DNA of 64,000 nucleotides from 'Nostoc azollae' 0708 (lineage in GTDB: Bacteria > Cyanobacteriota > Cyanobacteriia > Cyanobacteriales > Nostocaceae): NCBI RefSeq assembly GCF_000196515.1, contig NC_014248.1, positions 2,225,001-2,289,000 of the forward strand, in the 5' to 3' direction. The notes beneath the pieces were generated by a model that saw nothing but the letters and a program-made list of their open reading frames with translations, was not told the DNA's origin and made no database searches. The translations under genes were made by a program, and so were the position numbers. Shown here piece by piece: positions 28,322-38,860 of this stretch; position 1 is the first letter of the stretch; each line of letters begins with the position of its first letter.

Positions 28322-29837
28322 CTAAAATTGGAAATAAAGGGATTCAGAGACATAATTCAGGGAAAGTATGCAATAGCCAGCCAATAAACCGATAGCAATT
28401 CCCCAACATTTGTTAAAAGTTATTTTATTGCTGATTTCCTGAGTATTACCTAGGAATGTAAGAGTAATCATTAGTACAAATAAGACAACAAAGCTTAAAG
28501 ATTGCTTACCATAAAATTCAGTTAAATAAGTCAGCTTACTCCATTCTTGAACTTGAATGCCAAATTGAGACAGAATAGACAAGTTTACCACCTGGCGTAC
28601 CAGGCAGGTATAACTATGCCATTCATTCTCAACATTGTTTTGAGACGTTCTATAGCATCCTGTAAATGTTGAGCGCGGAAGATTACCCAACCCACTACCA
28701 CTGCAAAAAGTTTCATCAACGACCCTACTAATGCAGGAAGTTTAATATTTAGTTTTCGCCAGCCATGATTTTTTAATAAAAAAATATCTTGTAATCCTCC
28801 CCAAGTCACAAATCTCCAACCTGCACCATGCCATAATCCTCCTAATAACATGGTGATGATTAAGTTGGCATAACGTGGGACTTCTCCTTTACGACTTCCT
28901 CCCAAGGGAATATATAAATAATCTCTCAAAAAGTTAGAAAAGGTAATATGCCAACGTTGCCAAAAATCAGTAATTGAAGTAGATTTATAGGGGGATCTGA
29001 AATTGATTGCTAGGTGAGTATTAAACATAAATCCTAGTCCAACCACCATATGTAAATAACCTGAAAAATCAAAATATAGCTCAAGTGTATAGGCTAAAGC
29101 TCCTACCCAAGCTTGAATAAATGTGGCAATATTAGTATTACTAAAACTGGGACTAACCACTGAGATAAAGTATCAGCTATAATGATTTTTTTAGCTAAAC
29201 CTAGACTAAATACTATTAGCCGTAAGGCAGAATTTTTACCAGAAAAAACAAAGTCTTTTAAATGATCTAGTTTGGGAATGAGTTTATCATAACGTACTAT
29301 TGGACCGGCAATTAGGTGAGGAAAGAAGAGAATAAATAATGCGTAATTTGGTAAAATATACTGTTCACCTTTAACTTGTCCACGATAGGCATCGACTAGA
29401 TAAGCAATTTGGGTAAAGGTCTAAAAAGAAATCCCCAAGGGAAGTATTCAATTACCCAAATTCCATTCAGCTGCAAACAAGCTACCAACTGAAGATAAAA
29501 AAGAGTTAGCATATTTATAATATGCAATCAGTCCGAGATTGATTACAGTGCCAATAATCAACAAAAGTTCACCTCGACTACTAAAGAGTTGGGCTGAGGT
29601 TATTACCATCCCCATTTGATGATTAAAAACAACAGAAACAATAATCAGTAAAATGTCTCCGGGGGTTAATGCTTGTCCTGCTAGAGGAAAAAGATTCCAA
29701 TAAGAATAGAAAAGTATAGAACATATCAGCAGCCAAGGTAATACAAATTGATTTAATCCCCATTTACTTAAGAGCCAGAATACCAGCAGAGTGACTGCCA
29801 AAAACCCTAACATAAAAACCGAAGAACTAAACAACAT
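28322..29837 (-). pseudogene. MBOAT family acyltransferase pseudogene (AlgI/DltB-like)
   Basis: Read from an ATG at 29837: hydrophobic segments MLFSSSVFMLGFLAVTLLVF and onward, then a frameshift near 29450. IAYLVDAYRGQVKGEQYILP and FFPHLIAGPIVRYDKLIPKL follow, then a second frameshift near 29160. Next come YFDFSGYLHMVVGLGFMFN, the AlgI signature block TSITDFWQRWHITFSNFLRD, and the catalytic-histidine block LLGGLWHGAGW. A third frameshift near 28600 precedes the last membrane segments. MBOAT enzymes of this type move acyl groups across the membrane onto exported polysaccharides. Confidence 0.85.
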
Positions 29838-29990
29838 ATAGGTTAAGCAGTACGAGTGATCGCCCCAAGGAGCACGTAATTCTCATCAACTAGCCAAAAA
29901 TATTACCATAAAAGCGCTAGTAGTTTTAAACTTGTTGTAAATTTATTGCTAGATATCCTGGTTGTAAATACTGTGAATCAATCTTACCAT

Positions 29991-30503
29991 TCAACCTAGC
30001 AATTTGTTGTCAGAGGATACCCTTAAACATTCCTGTTCACAAGCACCAATGCTTACCCAGGAAATAGAACCATCTTGCCAATGTTCCTTTTTCCAAATCG
30101 CTGCGTTGTGTTTCAGGGTATCAATTATATATTGACAAGCTGCAAACCCTTCAGTCCGATGGGAACATCCTACAGCTACTAAAGCACTTACTTCTCCAAT
30201 TTTTAACAGCCCCACACGATGATATATTACTATCCGATTTACATCAGTCCAACGACAGCGTATATCAGCAGCAATTTGATACAATATCTCTAACGCCATT
30301 GGTTCATACGCCTGATACTCTAAAGCTACCACTGCTTTACCATCGGTTTGATTCCGAACCATCCCACTCATTACCACTACGGCACCATTGGCAGTGTTGT
30401 CTGCTTTAGTATAAATTTCTTCAATGGACAATGGAGCTAAGGTAATAGCAAAGCTATCTTCAGCTTTAGGTCTGATGGGAAAAGTAAGATTCATATTCAT
30501 CAC
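29991..30503 (-). CDS. moaE: Molybdopterin synthase catalytic subunit MoaE
   Basis: A 170-residue protein. MoaE, with MoaD thiocarboxylate, inserts two sulfurs into precursor Z to form molybdopterin, needed for molybdenum enzymes such as nitrate reductase. Family blocks: NGAVVVMSGMVRNQTDGKAV, LEYQAYEPMALEIL, IYHRVGLLKIGEVSALVAVG, SHRTEGFAACQYIIDTLK, and the catalytic lysine block IWKKEHW. It looks intact. In-frame alternative starts (MMNMN) differ by only a few residues. Confidence 0.93.
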   Translation of the reverse strand: MMNMNLTFPIRPKAEDSFAITLAPLSIEEIYTKADNTANGAVVVMSGMVRNQTDGKAVVALEYQAYEPMALEILYQIAADIRCRWTDVNRIVIYHRVGLLKIGEVSALVAVGCSHRTEGFAACQYIIDTLKHNAAIWKKEHWQDGSISWVSIGACEQECLRVSSDNKLLG

Positions 30504-30994
30504 TAATTGCTGAAAGATGAATCTTAAACTGGTGAGAAAAATTTATCACCTTAAACAGCCCAAACCGTGAGTAAAAATGGGCTGATAAGAAGAAGTGAAT
30601 GCTGTCTATTTCGTGCTAATAACCTTATACATATCAAGTCAAATGTGACGTGTAGTACTAATATTATTCAGAATAATATTCTCAAACACTTTTGCCAATG
30701 AGATACAGAGTAGACCTCTTGCAGAATTAATTTTATGTTATAATCAGGGCGTATCCTTATTTTAGCCAGAAGTTAGAGTTACAGGGTCATGTTTGAATTA
30801 GCGAGGCCAAAGAACACCAAAAACAGATAAAATCTGAAACTCTCTATCATACCACATAAACAATTTTGCAAGAGGTCTGGTGTATTAGTACATCCATTCA
30901 GGATAAATCCTTACAAAATGGTTGCTTAGAGGAATTGAGTGTTTTTCTATCAAACCTGTAACTATTAGTAGGAAAATTGTTCATAAAATTCCCA
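30504..30994. other. Intergenic region between moaE and a kinase pseudogene
   Basis: It contains a short perfect palindrome (ATATTATTC / GAATAATAT, about 30661-30679) and a MITE-like element, listed separately. I see nothing coding. Confidence 0.5.
30712..30878. repeat. MITE-like element with AGACCTCTTGCA ends
   Basis: 167 bp bounded by AGACCTCTTGCA and its exact complement TGCAAGAGGTCT. Similarity continues inward (AATT-ATTTTATG against CATAAACAATT). This terminal repeat type is what I would expect of a small non-autonomous derivative of a cyanobacterial IS, but no transposase is inside and no copy of the parent IS is in this window. No clear target duplication. Confidence 0.7.
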
Positions 30995-32817
30995 GTGTCT
31001 AATCATGTAGCAACAAAGCTTGATACTCCCCATCAGCATAAAATTCTTGATATCGATTCAGAGTAAACTTTTGATCAGTTAACATCATTAGGTGCGCTCC
31101 TTTGTGATACACCAATTGCTGCAATTAATCTTATAGATACCCACCATTAGTGTAACTCCAAAGTAGGGTTATATTTTCAGGAAATACCCTTAGATGAGGA
31201 CTTTTTTCACAGTTTTCTTCAGCAAGGTGATATTTTAATTATTCCTGATACCTTGGCAATTGAACAGTTTGCGATAGTACATGCAGTCATCTCTGAACCG
31301 TATATAACATCTTATGATGCTCTACCTTTAGTAGTCTCAAGAGAAGCAACTATTGGAACTTTATGTGTAGCAGATCAAGTACCACGCCAAATCAGTCCTA
31401 AACAATTGAGAGGACTGCAATATACGTCTAATAGTTAGACAATTAAAAATTCGCCGACATTTAAAACAACTTTCACATTTGAATGCAGAACATACACAAG
31501 CTCAGACAGCACTTGATGAAAGTAAATCTATGCTACATACTTTCTTTAAAAGTGCCCCGATGATGATGGGAATTGTAGAGTTAGTAGATAAGGACATTCT
31601 ACATATTTCTGATACTCCAAAGACTGCAAAACTTTTTGGACTCACTCCACAATGTAAGATCTTCTAGCGAGGGAGATAGGTGCAGATATAACCCATTTAA
31701 ACCAGTGGATTAATTACTATCTTCAAGCAGAATTGACTCAAGCACTGTTAGATTGAAATATCCTTTTTTTAATGAGAAGTTGTGTGAATTTTGGCAAATT
31801 TAACACTTGAAGGAGCGCATGGAAACTAGGGAACTAAAAAGTCAAGATATTCTTCCCACTTGTTTCCAATGAATCACCGATAGGGAATCTTCTTTATCAT
31901 CATTTCACGCTCTCAAATTTGAAAATAATCGTTCCGTAATTGAAGATGAACTATCCTTCACAGATAGGCGGATTATTCGGCGTTTTTCCAGCGAGATTTG
32001 TGGTAGAAATGATCAATATTTTGTCCGACTATATATGCATAAGGATATCATAGCCCGTAAAAATTCATAACAAAAACTCCACTAACAATCTGCATTAAAT
32101 TACTAGATATTGTAACAGATGCCATTGTTGTCCAGAATTTAGACAACAAAATATTTTTATGGAATAAAAGCGCCGAAAAGTTCTATGGTTGGAAGGCAGA
32201 AGAAGTTATCAATCAAAATCCTAACCATCTATGGAATCATCAAATAGAATCATAACAGCAGAAAATATATCAAACAGTTGTCACAAATATTTATTGGCAA
32301 GGAAAATTATATAAGCATCAAAAATCTGGCGCACAAATAATTGCAGAAAGTTGGTGTAACTTGGTATATAATGATAATTTTTTAGCTAAAAATATCCTCT
32401 TCATTGAGACAAATATCACTTATGAAAAACAGTTAGGACAGCAATTTATCTGCGCTCAAAGTATGGAGAGTATTGGCACTCTTTTTACCGGAATTGCTCA
32501 TGATTTAAATAATGTATTTTCGCTAGTTTTAATGGTAGTACATCTATTGCAGAACTCAATTCCAAATTTCCAATTTCAACAAATATTAACTAATTTTTTA
32601 TGTCTGAATGCTCATGATGCTATGTCAAAGGGTGGATGGAATCAAAAGTATTCACAAATTGCGACAAATTAATCCACAATTAATAATTCATGCTATAAGT
32701 TGATTAATTACCAGTGAATATCTATTCTTGCAACAAGAATTTAATTATATAACTTTTTTACACAAACGATTCACAGTACAAAAACCATTAAAGACCCTAG
32801 ATACAGTGAAAAAATAA
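30995..32817 (+). pseudogene. Hybrid sensor histidine kinase pseudogene 1 (GAF-PAS-HK-REC)
   Basis: From a GTG at 30995: KLDTPHQHKILDIDSE, a stop, then a GAF-like region (SLGALLCDTPIAAINLIDTH and ATIGTLCVADQVPRQISPKQ) with more lesions. PAS-like pieces follow (FKSAPMMMGIVEL and IVVQNLDNKIFLWNKSAEKF), then the H-box ESIGTLFTGIAHDLNN. Shortly after, the N-box-like LNAHDAMSKGG joins a receiver-type tail (INPQLIIHAIS and TFLHK). Most of the ATPase domain and the start of the receiver are therefore deleted. The domain order resembles pseudogene 2 downstream. Confidence 0.7.
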
Positions 32818-33435
32818 TAGCAGTAGTATAATTGAGTTTTATATATAAATATTCTCTATTGCATCTAATAATATTAGCTAATAGTTGAATTCTGAAAAAT
32901 TTTCCTCCCAGAGAGGGATTACTACCTTACTATAAAATATAAAATGAGGTTAATTATACAAATGTAGCGGAGAGTTTATGTCTAGAGCTTATGTCTATTG
33001 AATAAACAAATAATTCATTAATACTAAATTATTAGTACAAAGAGGAAAAATGAAAGTGATATTAATACTAAGCACTTAAGGGGTATAGGCGAAGACCTTT
33101 ACTTTTTACCCTTTACCCCTTTTGCAAACCAACTAACAATTTTCAGGGTTTTAACCAAATAGTAGTGAGATTAATATCATATTAACCTCTGAATTTATTT
33201 ATGACCTGAGATAGATATACATCAGTAATTGGGAAAAGCAACTATCAAATAAAGTAGTATTATACGGTAGAAATTAACCACCGATTCCAAATCTCTAAAA
33301 AGCTAATGCTGCGTACATTTTTAATTTTTAGTTCATGGCGTTACTAGGTTTAGTATAGGTAATTATCCAAAGTTGATATGAAGCAGCTAAACAGAAATCT
33401 ATTAAAACTTCCCCTATAAGCTGTGGGAGGCAATT
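32818..33435. other. Intergenic region between two kinase pseudogenes
   Basis: About 620 AT-rich bases. A diverged repeat of the CTAGTAC family lies at 33253-33347 (ATTCCAAATCTCTAAAAAGC, ending GGCGTTACTAGG). GGGAGG at 33425-33430 is a ribosome site for the next gene. Otherwise I see nothing. Confidence 0.45.
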
Positions 33436-35348
33436 ATGAATAAACCCAAGCTGAGAATCTTGTCAATTGATGATGAAGAGGATAATTGTTTTTTAACTTG
33501 TGATTAGTTCAGTGAATTTCAGGTGGCTGGTTGTGAATTAGAATGGGTTGATAGTTATCCATTAGCTAGAGAAATGATCGCTCAAAACCAACATGATATC
33601 TATCTAGTAGACTACCGTTTAGGTGGGTATAACGGACTAGAACTGTTACGGGAAGCTATTAACAATGGTTGTACTTGTCCTTTTATTTTACTTACGGGTC
33701 AGAGTGATAGAGAAATAGATATAGAAGCTATGGAAGCAGGTGCAGTTGATTATCTCGAAAAAAGTCAATTAACAGGACCTTTATTAGGACGTTCCATTCG
33801 GTATACCATTGAACGCAAACAAACAGAACGAAAAATCCGTCAACAAGCTGCTTTACTTGATTTTGCTATTGATGCAATTTTAGTAGGTAATCTAGAAGAA
33901 CAAATTTTATTTTGGAACAAAGCTGCTGAACATCTGTATGCTTGGAGTCAAGAAGAAGCTCAAACAAAAAAATCCGGCATCTCTTTGCAGAAAGAAGCAT
34001 TTTTTAATTGTCAGAAGGATTCAAAATTCTCATTAAAAATCAGTCCTGCGAACGAGAACTATATCGAATTACCAAAGATGGTCAAGAGATCTTTGTTGAA
34101 AGTCGTTGGACATTACTACCAGCATTCAGTCATAAACTCCAATCTATTTTACTTGTCAACACTGACATTACTCAAAAAGACCAACTATAACAGCAATTCT
34201 TACGCGCTCAAAGATTAGAGAGTATTGGTACTTTAGCTAGTGGTATTGTTCACGACTTAAATAATGTCCTAGCACCGATTTTGATGACTGCACAACCTTT
34301 AGAGGCTCAAATTAAAGGTGAACGTTCTCAAAGACTAATACCGATATTGATTAATAATGTGAGAAGAGGCTCAAACTTAGTCAAACAAGTATTATCTTTC
34401 GCTCGTGGACTAGATGGTGATGGCTGTGGTGGCTTAAGCAAACCTAATGTGATACAATTAAAACATTTACTAATCCAAATTCAGCAAATTGTTAAAGAAA
34501 TATTTTCTAAAACTATTGAACTTATTACCAAAATCTCTCAAAATGTCTGGACTGTTTCTGGTGATGCTACACAAAATTATATCAGGTGTTAATAAATTTA
34601 TATGTCAATGCCCATAATCCTATGCCCAAAGGTGGCATTTTAAAGCTTACTGCTGAAAATGTTTTAGTTGATGAAAATTATGCTCAAATGCACATTTGTG
34701 CTCAAGTTAGACCTTATGTTGTGATTACTGTAACTGATACTGGTATTGGCATGAATCCAATAATCATAGACCGGATATTTCAACCATTTTTTACTACTAA
34801 AGAATTTGGTCGTGGTACTGGTTTATGTCTTTCTACCGTCTTGGGAATTATTAAAAGTCATGGCTGTTTTATCAATGTTTATAGCGAAGAAAAAAAATGC
34901 AGTAAATTTAAAGTTTATTTACCAGCACAAGATACAACTGAGATTATCAAACAACCAGAAATCTCGCTCGTTGACTCAACGCAATGGAGAAGTAATATTA
35001 GTTGTAGATGACGAAACTGCTATTTATGATATTACAAAAACAGCACTAGGAAAATACAACTATCAAGTAATGACGGCTCATAATGGTATTGAAGCAATTG
35101 CTTTATATGTAGAATTTCAAAATGAAATACCTCTAGTGTTAACTGATATAGTGATGCCCTCCATGGATGGACTCACTACTATCCGTACTCTCAATAAAAT
35201 TAATCCGAATGTCGAAATTATTGCTATCAGCGGACTGCCATCCAGCGATAAAGTCAATGCAGTTTATAATCTGGGTGTTGCGACTTTTTTATCCAAACCT
35301 TATACGACAAATCAATTATTAAAAAGTATTGACACAGTCATCAGTTAA
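33436..35348 (+). pseudogene. Hybrid sensor histidine kinase pseudogene 2 (REC-PAS-HK-REC)
   Basis: An ATG at 33436 starts an N-terminal receiver (LRILSIDDEEDN, then a TAG at about 33505, IYLVDYRLGGYNGLELLREA with the phospho-Asp, and Lys in YLEKSQL). A PAS domain follows (AIDAILVGNLEEQILFWNKA); a frameshift near 34000 and a stop near 34187 come next. The kinase has the H-box RLESIGTLASGIVHDLNN, a frameshift near 34585, the N-box VNAHNPMPKGG, and G-boxes DTGIGM and GRGTGLCLSTV. A frameshift near 34960 leads into a C-terminal receiver (VILVVDDE, VLTDIVMPSMDG, FLSKPYT). All catalytic motifs remain, so decay is recent. Confidence 0.8.
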
Positions 35349-35369
35349 CAGTTATCAGTTAGAGATGAC

Positions 35370-36178
35370 TTATAAAGTAAATGTTGAGGAGACAAGAGGA
35401 AGTAGCATAATTCTAGTCATAAGAGCATATATAGCCCCCTCCCTCATTTGTGTTAAACGCTCATAATCCTTGCTTAGACGATGATATTGGTTAAACCACC
35501 CAAATGTTCTTTCTACTACCCAGGGTTGTGGTAAAACTTTAAATTCTTGCTCAGTAGGTCCTATGACTTCAACATGAGCTTGAGTCAGGAACCAAACTGC
35601 AAGTGCAAATTTATCACCGTCATAACCGGAATCAACCCATAAAACTTGGACTTTTTCCAATAATTCTGTGGGTTTCTCTAGCAGTTCCATTAGTGCATAG
35701 GCAGCAAGTATTCGTTCTGGGGCATTCGCTTCACTAACAACAACTTTCAACACAAGTCCCAGGCTATCAACTAAAGTCTGCCCCTTTCTTCCTTTTACCT
35801 TTTTACATCCGTCAAAACCATACACATCCCCTTTTTTTGGTCAGTGTTGACCGACTGACTGTCTGCGGCGAGCGCGGTAGGTTGTGTTGATTTACCTAAT
35901 TCCGAGCGAACTTGACCACCCAATGTATGGTTGAATTTTTCCCAGACCCCCTGGCCCTGCCATTTCCTGTAATAGCTATATACCGTTGACCTTGGCGGGA
36001 AGTCACCTGGAAGCATATTCCATTGACATCCAGTTTTCAAATGATAATAGATGGAATTACATATTTCACCCATATCTGTTGTGGGTGGATGCCCTCCTTC
36101 TTTAGCTGGTGGAATCAATGGGGCCAGGATTTCCCACTCCATATCAGTTAAGTCTGTGGGGTAAGACTTTCGTTCCAT
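35370..36178 (-). CDS. IS5-family transposase made by -1 programmed frameshifting
   Basis: Frame 1 (36178 to 35795, 127 codons) starts MERKSYPTDLTDMEWEILAP and carries the first Asp in ALAADSQSV. Frame 2 (35825 to 35370) carries YGFDGCKKVKGRKGQTLVDS, the second Asp in WVDSGYDGD and the Glu in PWVVERTFGWFNQYHRLSKD. The frames overlap at a canonical slippery heptamer A-AAA-AAG (codons CAA AAA AAG, about 35832-35840). A -1 shift there would give a fused product of about 269 residues. This is the usual expression mode of IS427-group IS5 elements. No stop or indel breaks either frame. Confidence 0.85.
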
Positions 36179-36260
36179 CAGTAGCTATGTAAATACACTA
36201 CATTTTATGTATGCTATCCTTCCAATATTCCTTTTCTACTCCCCTTTACATTTACTTTAT
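35372..36260 (-). mobile_element. IS5-family element, probably intact
   Basis: About 889 bp with imperfect inverted ends that share ATAAAGTAAATGT at the tips, followed by AGG-GA-AGA on both sides. It encodes two overlapping transposase frames on the minus strand. Both frames are open and the DDE residues are present. This is the only IS in the window whose transposase looks complete. The exact border is uncertain by 2-3 bases, because the ORF stop is completed by the flanking T at 35370. Confidence 0.75.
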
Positions 36261-36277
36261 CAATAGCCTCTAAGAGC

Positions 36278-36366
36278 AGATTGCAGATCAATGAGGTACA
36301 GAATCTAAATTGAAACCTAGACAGCAATGAAGTTTTACTCCTGACTCCTGACTCCTAGTGTATCAG
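36278..36366 (+). repeat. Dispersed intergenic repeat, copy 2 of 3
   Basis: It begins CAGATTGCAGATCAATGAGG, continues GTACAGAATCTAAATTGAAA and ends with TCCTGACTCCTGACTCC and TAGTGTATCAG. Same orientation as the copy at 51237-51326, opposite to that at 18153-18232. It sits right beside the IS5-family element. Confidence 0.75.
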
Positions 36367-36407
36367 TCTGTTCACTGTTACCTGTCACCTATGACTTCTC
36401 ACCTGGT

Positions 36408-36944
36408 TCAATTACCAATCAATTCCACTGCATCCCGTCCATCCCCATCTTGTAAGTAAACTTTGACAATCTCCTCTTTAGCAGTAGGCAGTTTCTTACC
36501 TACAAAATCTGGGTGAATTGGTAACTCGCGATGACCCCTATCTACTAATACAGCTAAACGAATCACCTCTGGTCTACCATACTCATTCACTGCATTCAAA
36601 GCAGCACGAATTGTTCTACCTTTGAAAATGACATCATCAACTAGAACAACTGTTTTCCCTGTTAAGTCAAAAGGTATCTCAGTTTTAGCAGGTGTTCTTA
36701 AGCCAATTTTATCTAAATCATCACGATAGAATGTAATATCTAAGGCTCCAACTGACACACATATATCTTCAAGAGTCTCTATTTGACGAGCCAATAAATT
36801 AGCTAAAGGTACACCTCTAGTGTGAATACCCAAAAGTACCAATTGGGACAAATCACGAGTTCTTTCAATAATTTGAGAAGCAAGGCGGGTCAAGGTACGA
36901 CGCAGTTCTTCTGATGAGAGAATTTCAACTACTTTGGTAGACAT
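36408..36944 (-). CDS. pyrR: PyrR: pyrimidine regulator / uracil phosphoribosyltransferase
   Basis: A 178-residue type I phosphoribosyltransferase. The PRPP-binding motif [13 protein letters not shown] spans 99-111, with the hood region [11 protein letters not shown] at 38-48 and [10 protein letters not shown] at 68-77, as in PyrR. It makes UMP from uracil and PRPP. In Firmicutes it also binds pyr mRNA; whether the cyanobacterial protein regulates RNA cannot be read from this sequence, and no pyr operon is adjacent. It is upstream of cobD on the same strand. Confidence 0.92.
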   Translation of the reverse strand: MSTKVVEILSSEELRRTLTRLASQIIERTRDLSQLVLLGIHTRGVPLANLLARQIETLEDICVSVGALDITFYRDDLDKIGLRTPAKTEIPFDLTGKTVVLVDDVIFKGRTIRAALNAVNEYGRPEVIRLAVLVDRGHRELPIHPDFVGKKLPTAKEEIVKVYLQDGDGRDAVELIGN

Positions 36945-37027
36945 AAGTACTGGGGGAGGGAGATAAGGGAGATGAGGGAGATAGAGAAATATTTATCTTT
37001 CTTCAGCTTTCTGTCTCCAATTATGAA

Positions 37028-37990
37028 TTAAGAATTATAAATTAAAAATATTGCCGACCCCAACCACAGTAAAAACGAATATCTAGTCAATTGCAAAGCC
37101 TTGTAAATTGACGCTGGGGTGATTGGATAAATAGCATTTCCTAACAATGGTTTATTTTTAGTTACTCCACCATAATAATTTATCCCTCCCATCTGTACAC
37201 CTAAAATAGCCGCATAGGCACACTCGCTCCAACCAGAATTAGGACTGGGGTCTTGAATAGCATCCCGGCGACAAATACTCCAAACATCTAAGGGTTTAAC
37301 TGATAATAGTGCCAAAGTCATCACTGTTAACCGACAAGGAAGCCAAGTTAAAAAGTCTTCTGACCTAGCACTGAACCAACCAATATAAGTATAGGGTGCT
37401 TGTCGATAACCCACCATTGAATCTAAGGTACTACTGGCTTTATATGCTAGAACCAAAGGGACTGCTCCAACAACAGGAACTAATGCACCCACAATTGCAT
37501 AAAATAAAGGAGCCATTACTCCATCCGTAGCATTTTCTGTCACTGTTTCTAGAACTGCCCGCAAAACTTCTGGTTCTGAGAGGTTTGCTGTATCCCGACC
37601 CACATAATTACTTAAGATCTGTCGCGCTTGTTTTAAATTTCCTGTTGTTAAAGGTTTGATAACATCTACAGCAGCCGTTCGTAAACTATGAAGAGCGAAA
37701 CAACTGGCTAGAAAAATACTCTCTAATATTACTCCTAACAATGGATGCAGCCCTTTGGCTATTTGAATGATTGACCAGCCTGATAAACCACTCCCTATTA
37801 TAAGGATAATGGCGAGTATAATTCCAGCTAAACGCTGTGTTATATCACTCTGGCAATGTTGCAGAAAAAATTTACTTAAGCCAGAAATTATCCACCCCAT
37901 CACTCGCACTGGATGAGGCCAACCCCAAGGGTCGCCAATTAAATAATCTAACAAGGCTGCAATGATGAAGATATACATGTTGTTGGTCAT
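37028..37990 (-). CDS. cobD: Adenosylcobinamide-phosphate synthase CobD/CbiB
   Basis: A 320-residue polytopic membrane protein. It attaches aminopropanol or its phosphate to adenosylcobyric acid late in cobalamin synthesis. Diagnostic blocks: LLDYLIGDPWGWPHPVRVMG near the N-terminus, NYVGRDTANLSEPEVLRAVL, ETVTENATDGVMAPLFYAIV, YKASSTLDSMVGYR, and PNSGWSECAYAAILGVQMGG. Full length. No cobalamin riboswitch is recognisable in the short upstream gap to the Rrf2-type gene. Confidence 0.93.
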   Translation of the reverse strand: MTNNMYIFIIAALLDYLIGDPWGWPHPVRVMGWIISGLSKFFLQHCQSDITQRLAGIILAIILIIGSGLSGWSIIQIAKGLHPLLGVILESIFLASCFALHSLRTAAVDVIKPLTTGNLKQARQILSNYVGRDTANLSEPEVLRAVLETVTENATDGVMAPLFYAIVGALVPVVGAVPLVLAYKASSTLDSMVGYRQAPYTYIGWFSARSEDFLTWLPCRLTVMTLALLSVKPLDVWSICRRDAIQDPSPNSGWSECAYAAILGVQMGGINYYGGVTKNKPLLGNAIYPITPASIYKALQLTRYSFLLWLGSAIFLIYNS

Positions 37991-38059
37991 TGCTCATTGG
38001 AAATAGGGAACTCTAAACAATTTATAGTAATAACTGATAACTGTTAATTGACAACTGGA

Positions 38060-38503
38060 CTAAACTACAAAACTAGCTACTTCTCCCAGAGATGCCTGCC
38101 AACTACGAGCATCATAATAAAGGTCTGCCAGAGTGACACTGTATAAAGCTTCTCTTAGTTTTTGGTTAAGTCTTTGCCATAGTGTAAATGTTACCCAATC
38201 TTCCGCTTGTGCAGGACGTGGATTGTTCAAAGGTAAGTCCGTTATATTTTCCCCTACTGCTTCTAAAATTTGTCCTATAGAGATTTGTGCAGGTTTTATT
38301 GCTAATTGATAACCACCGATGCTGCCACGAATTGATTTCACTAATCCGGCACGACGCATTTCTATTAGCAGTTTCTCTAAATAAGGAGCCGGAATATCTT
38401 GACGCTTGGCAATTGCTTTTACAGACACAGGTCCATATTTTGGCTGTAAACTCAAATCTAGCAATGCCTTAACACTATAGTGTCCTCTGGTGGTTAGTTT
38501 CAT
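38060..38503 (-). CDS. Rrf2 family transcriptional regulator without cysteines
   Basis: A 147-residue protein with the Rrf2 winged-helix start MKLTTRGHYSVKALLDLSLQ, the recognition region VSVKAIAKRQDIPAPYLEKL and the wing GLVKSIRGSIGGYQLAI. Iron-sulfur members such as IscR, NsrR and RsrR ligate clusters through residues including three cysteines after the wing. This protein contains no cysteine at all, so it cannot use that scheme. It therefore responds to something else, or to no cofactor. It is divergent from the cyAbrB gene, an arrangement worth noting for mutual regulation. Confidence 0.85.
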   Translation of the reverse strand: MKLTTRGHYSVKALLDLSLQPKYGPVSVKAIAKRQDIPAPYLEKLLIEMRRAGLVKSIRGSIGGYQLAIKPAQISIGQILEAVGENITDLPLNNPRPAQAEDWVTFTLWQRLNQKLREALYSVTLADLYYDARSWQASLGEVASFVV

Positions 38504-38860
38504 CTGTCAGTTATCAGGGAATGGGGAATAGGGAAGCCACATATCAATGACCAATGGCTAATGACCAATGACTTCAAGATTATCTTCCGTTAGCAGCGAC
38601 TTTTCTGCGGGACTTTAAAAAAGTTAAACAAATATAGTCTACCAGCAATTCACAAACTATATATAGATACCAGCATTATCAGAACTATATTTCAGAAAAT
38701 ATCTTGACAAGATTGGTAATTGTGCAACAATTTTTTCTGTAAGTGTAATATACTTGCCTATGCTGAGATAAAAAATAAAGGATTCTGTTCCTGTTAGCTC
38801 AGTATCAGTTAAAATAAAATCGATTCAACCAGTTCAAACATTCATTTTCGACCTAAGTTG
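38504..38860. other. Divergent promoter region of the Rrf2-type and cyAbrB genes
   Basis: About 355 bases. TTGACA at about 38704-38709 and TAATAT at about 38745-38750 are candidate promoter elements for the cyAbrB gene, but their spacing (about 35 bases) is too wide for one sigma-70 pair. Heptamer-like CAATGACCAATGGCTAATGA lies at about 38545-38564. No coding region. Confidence 0.4.
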
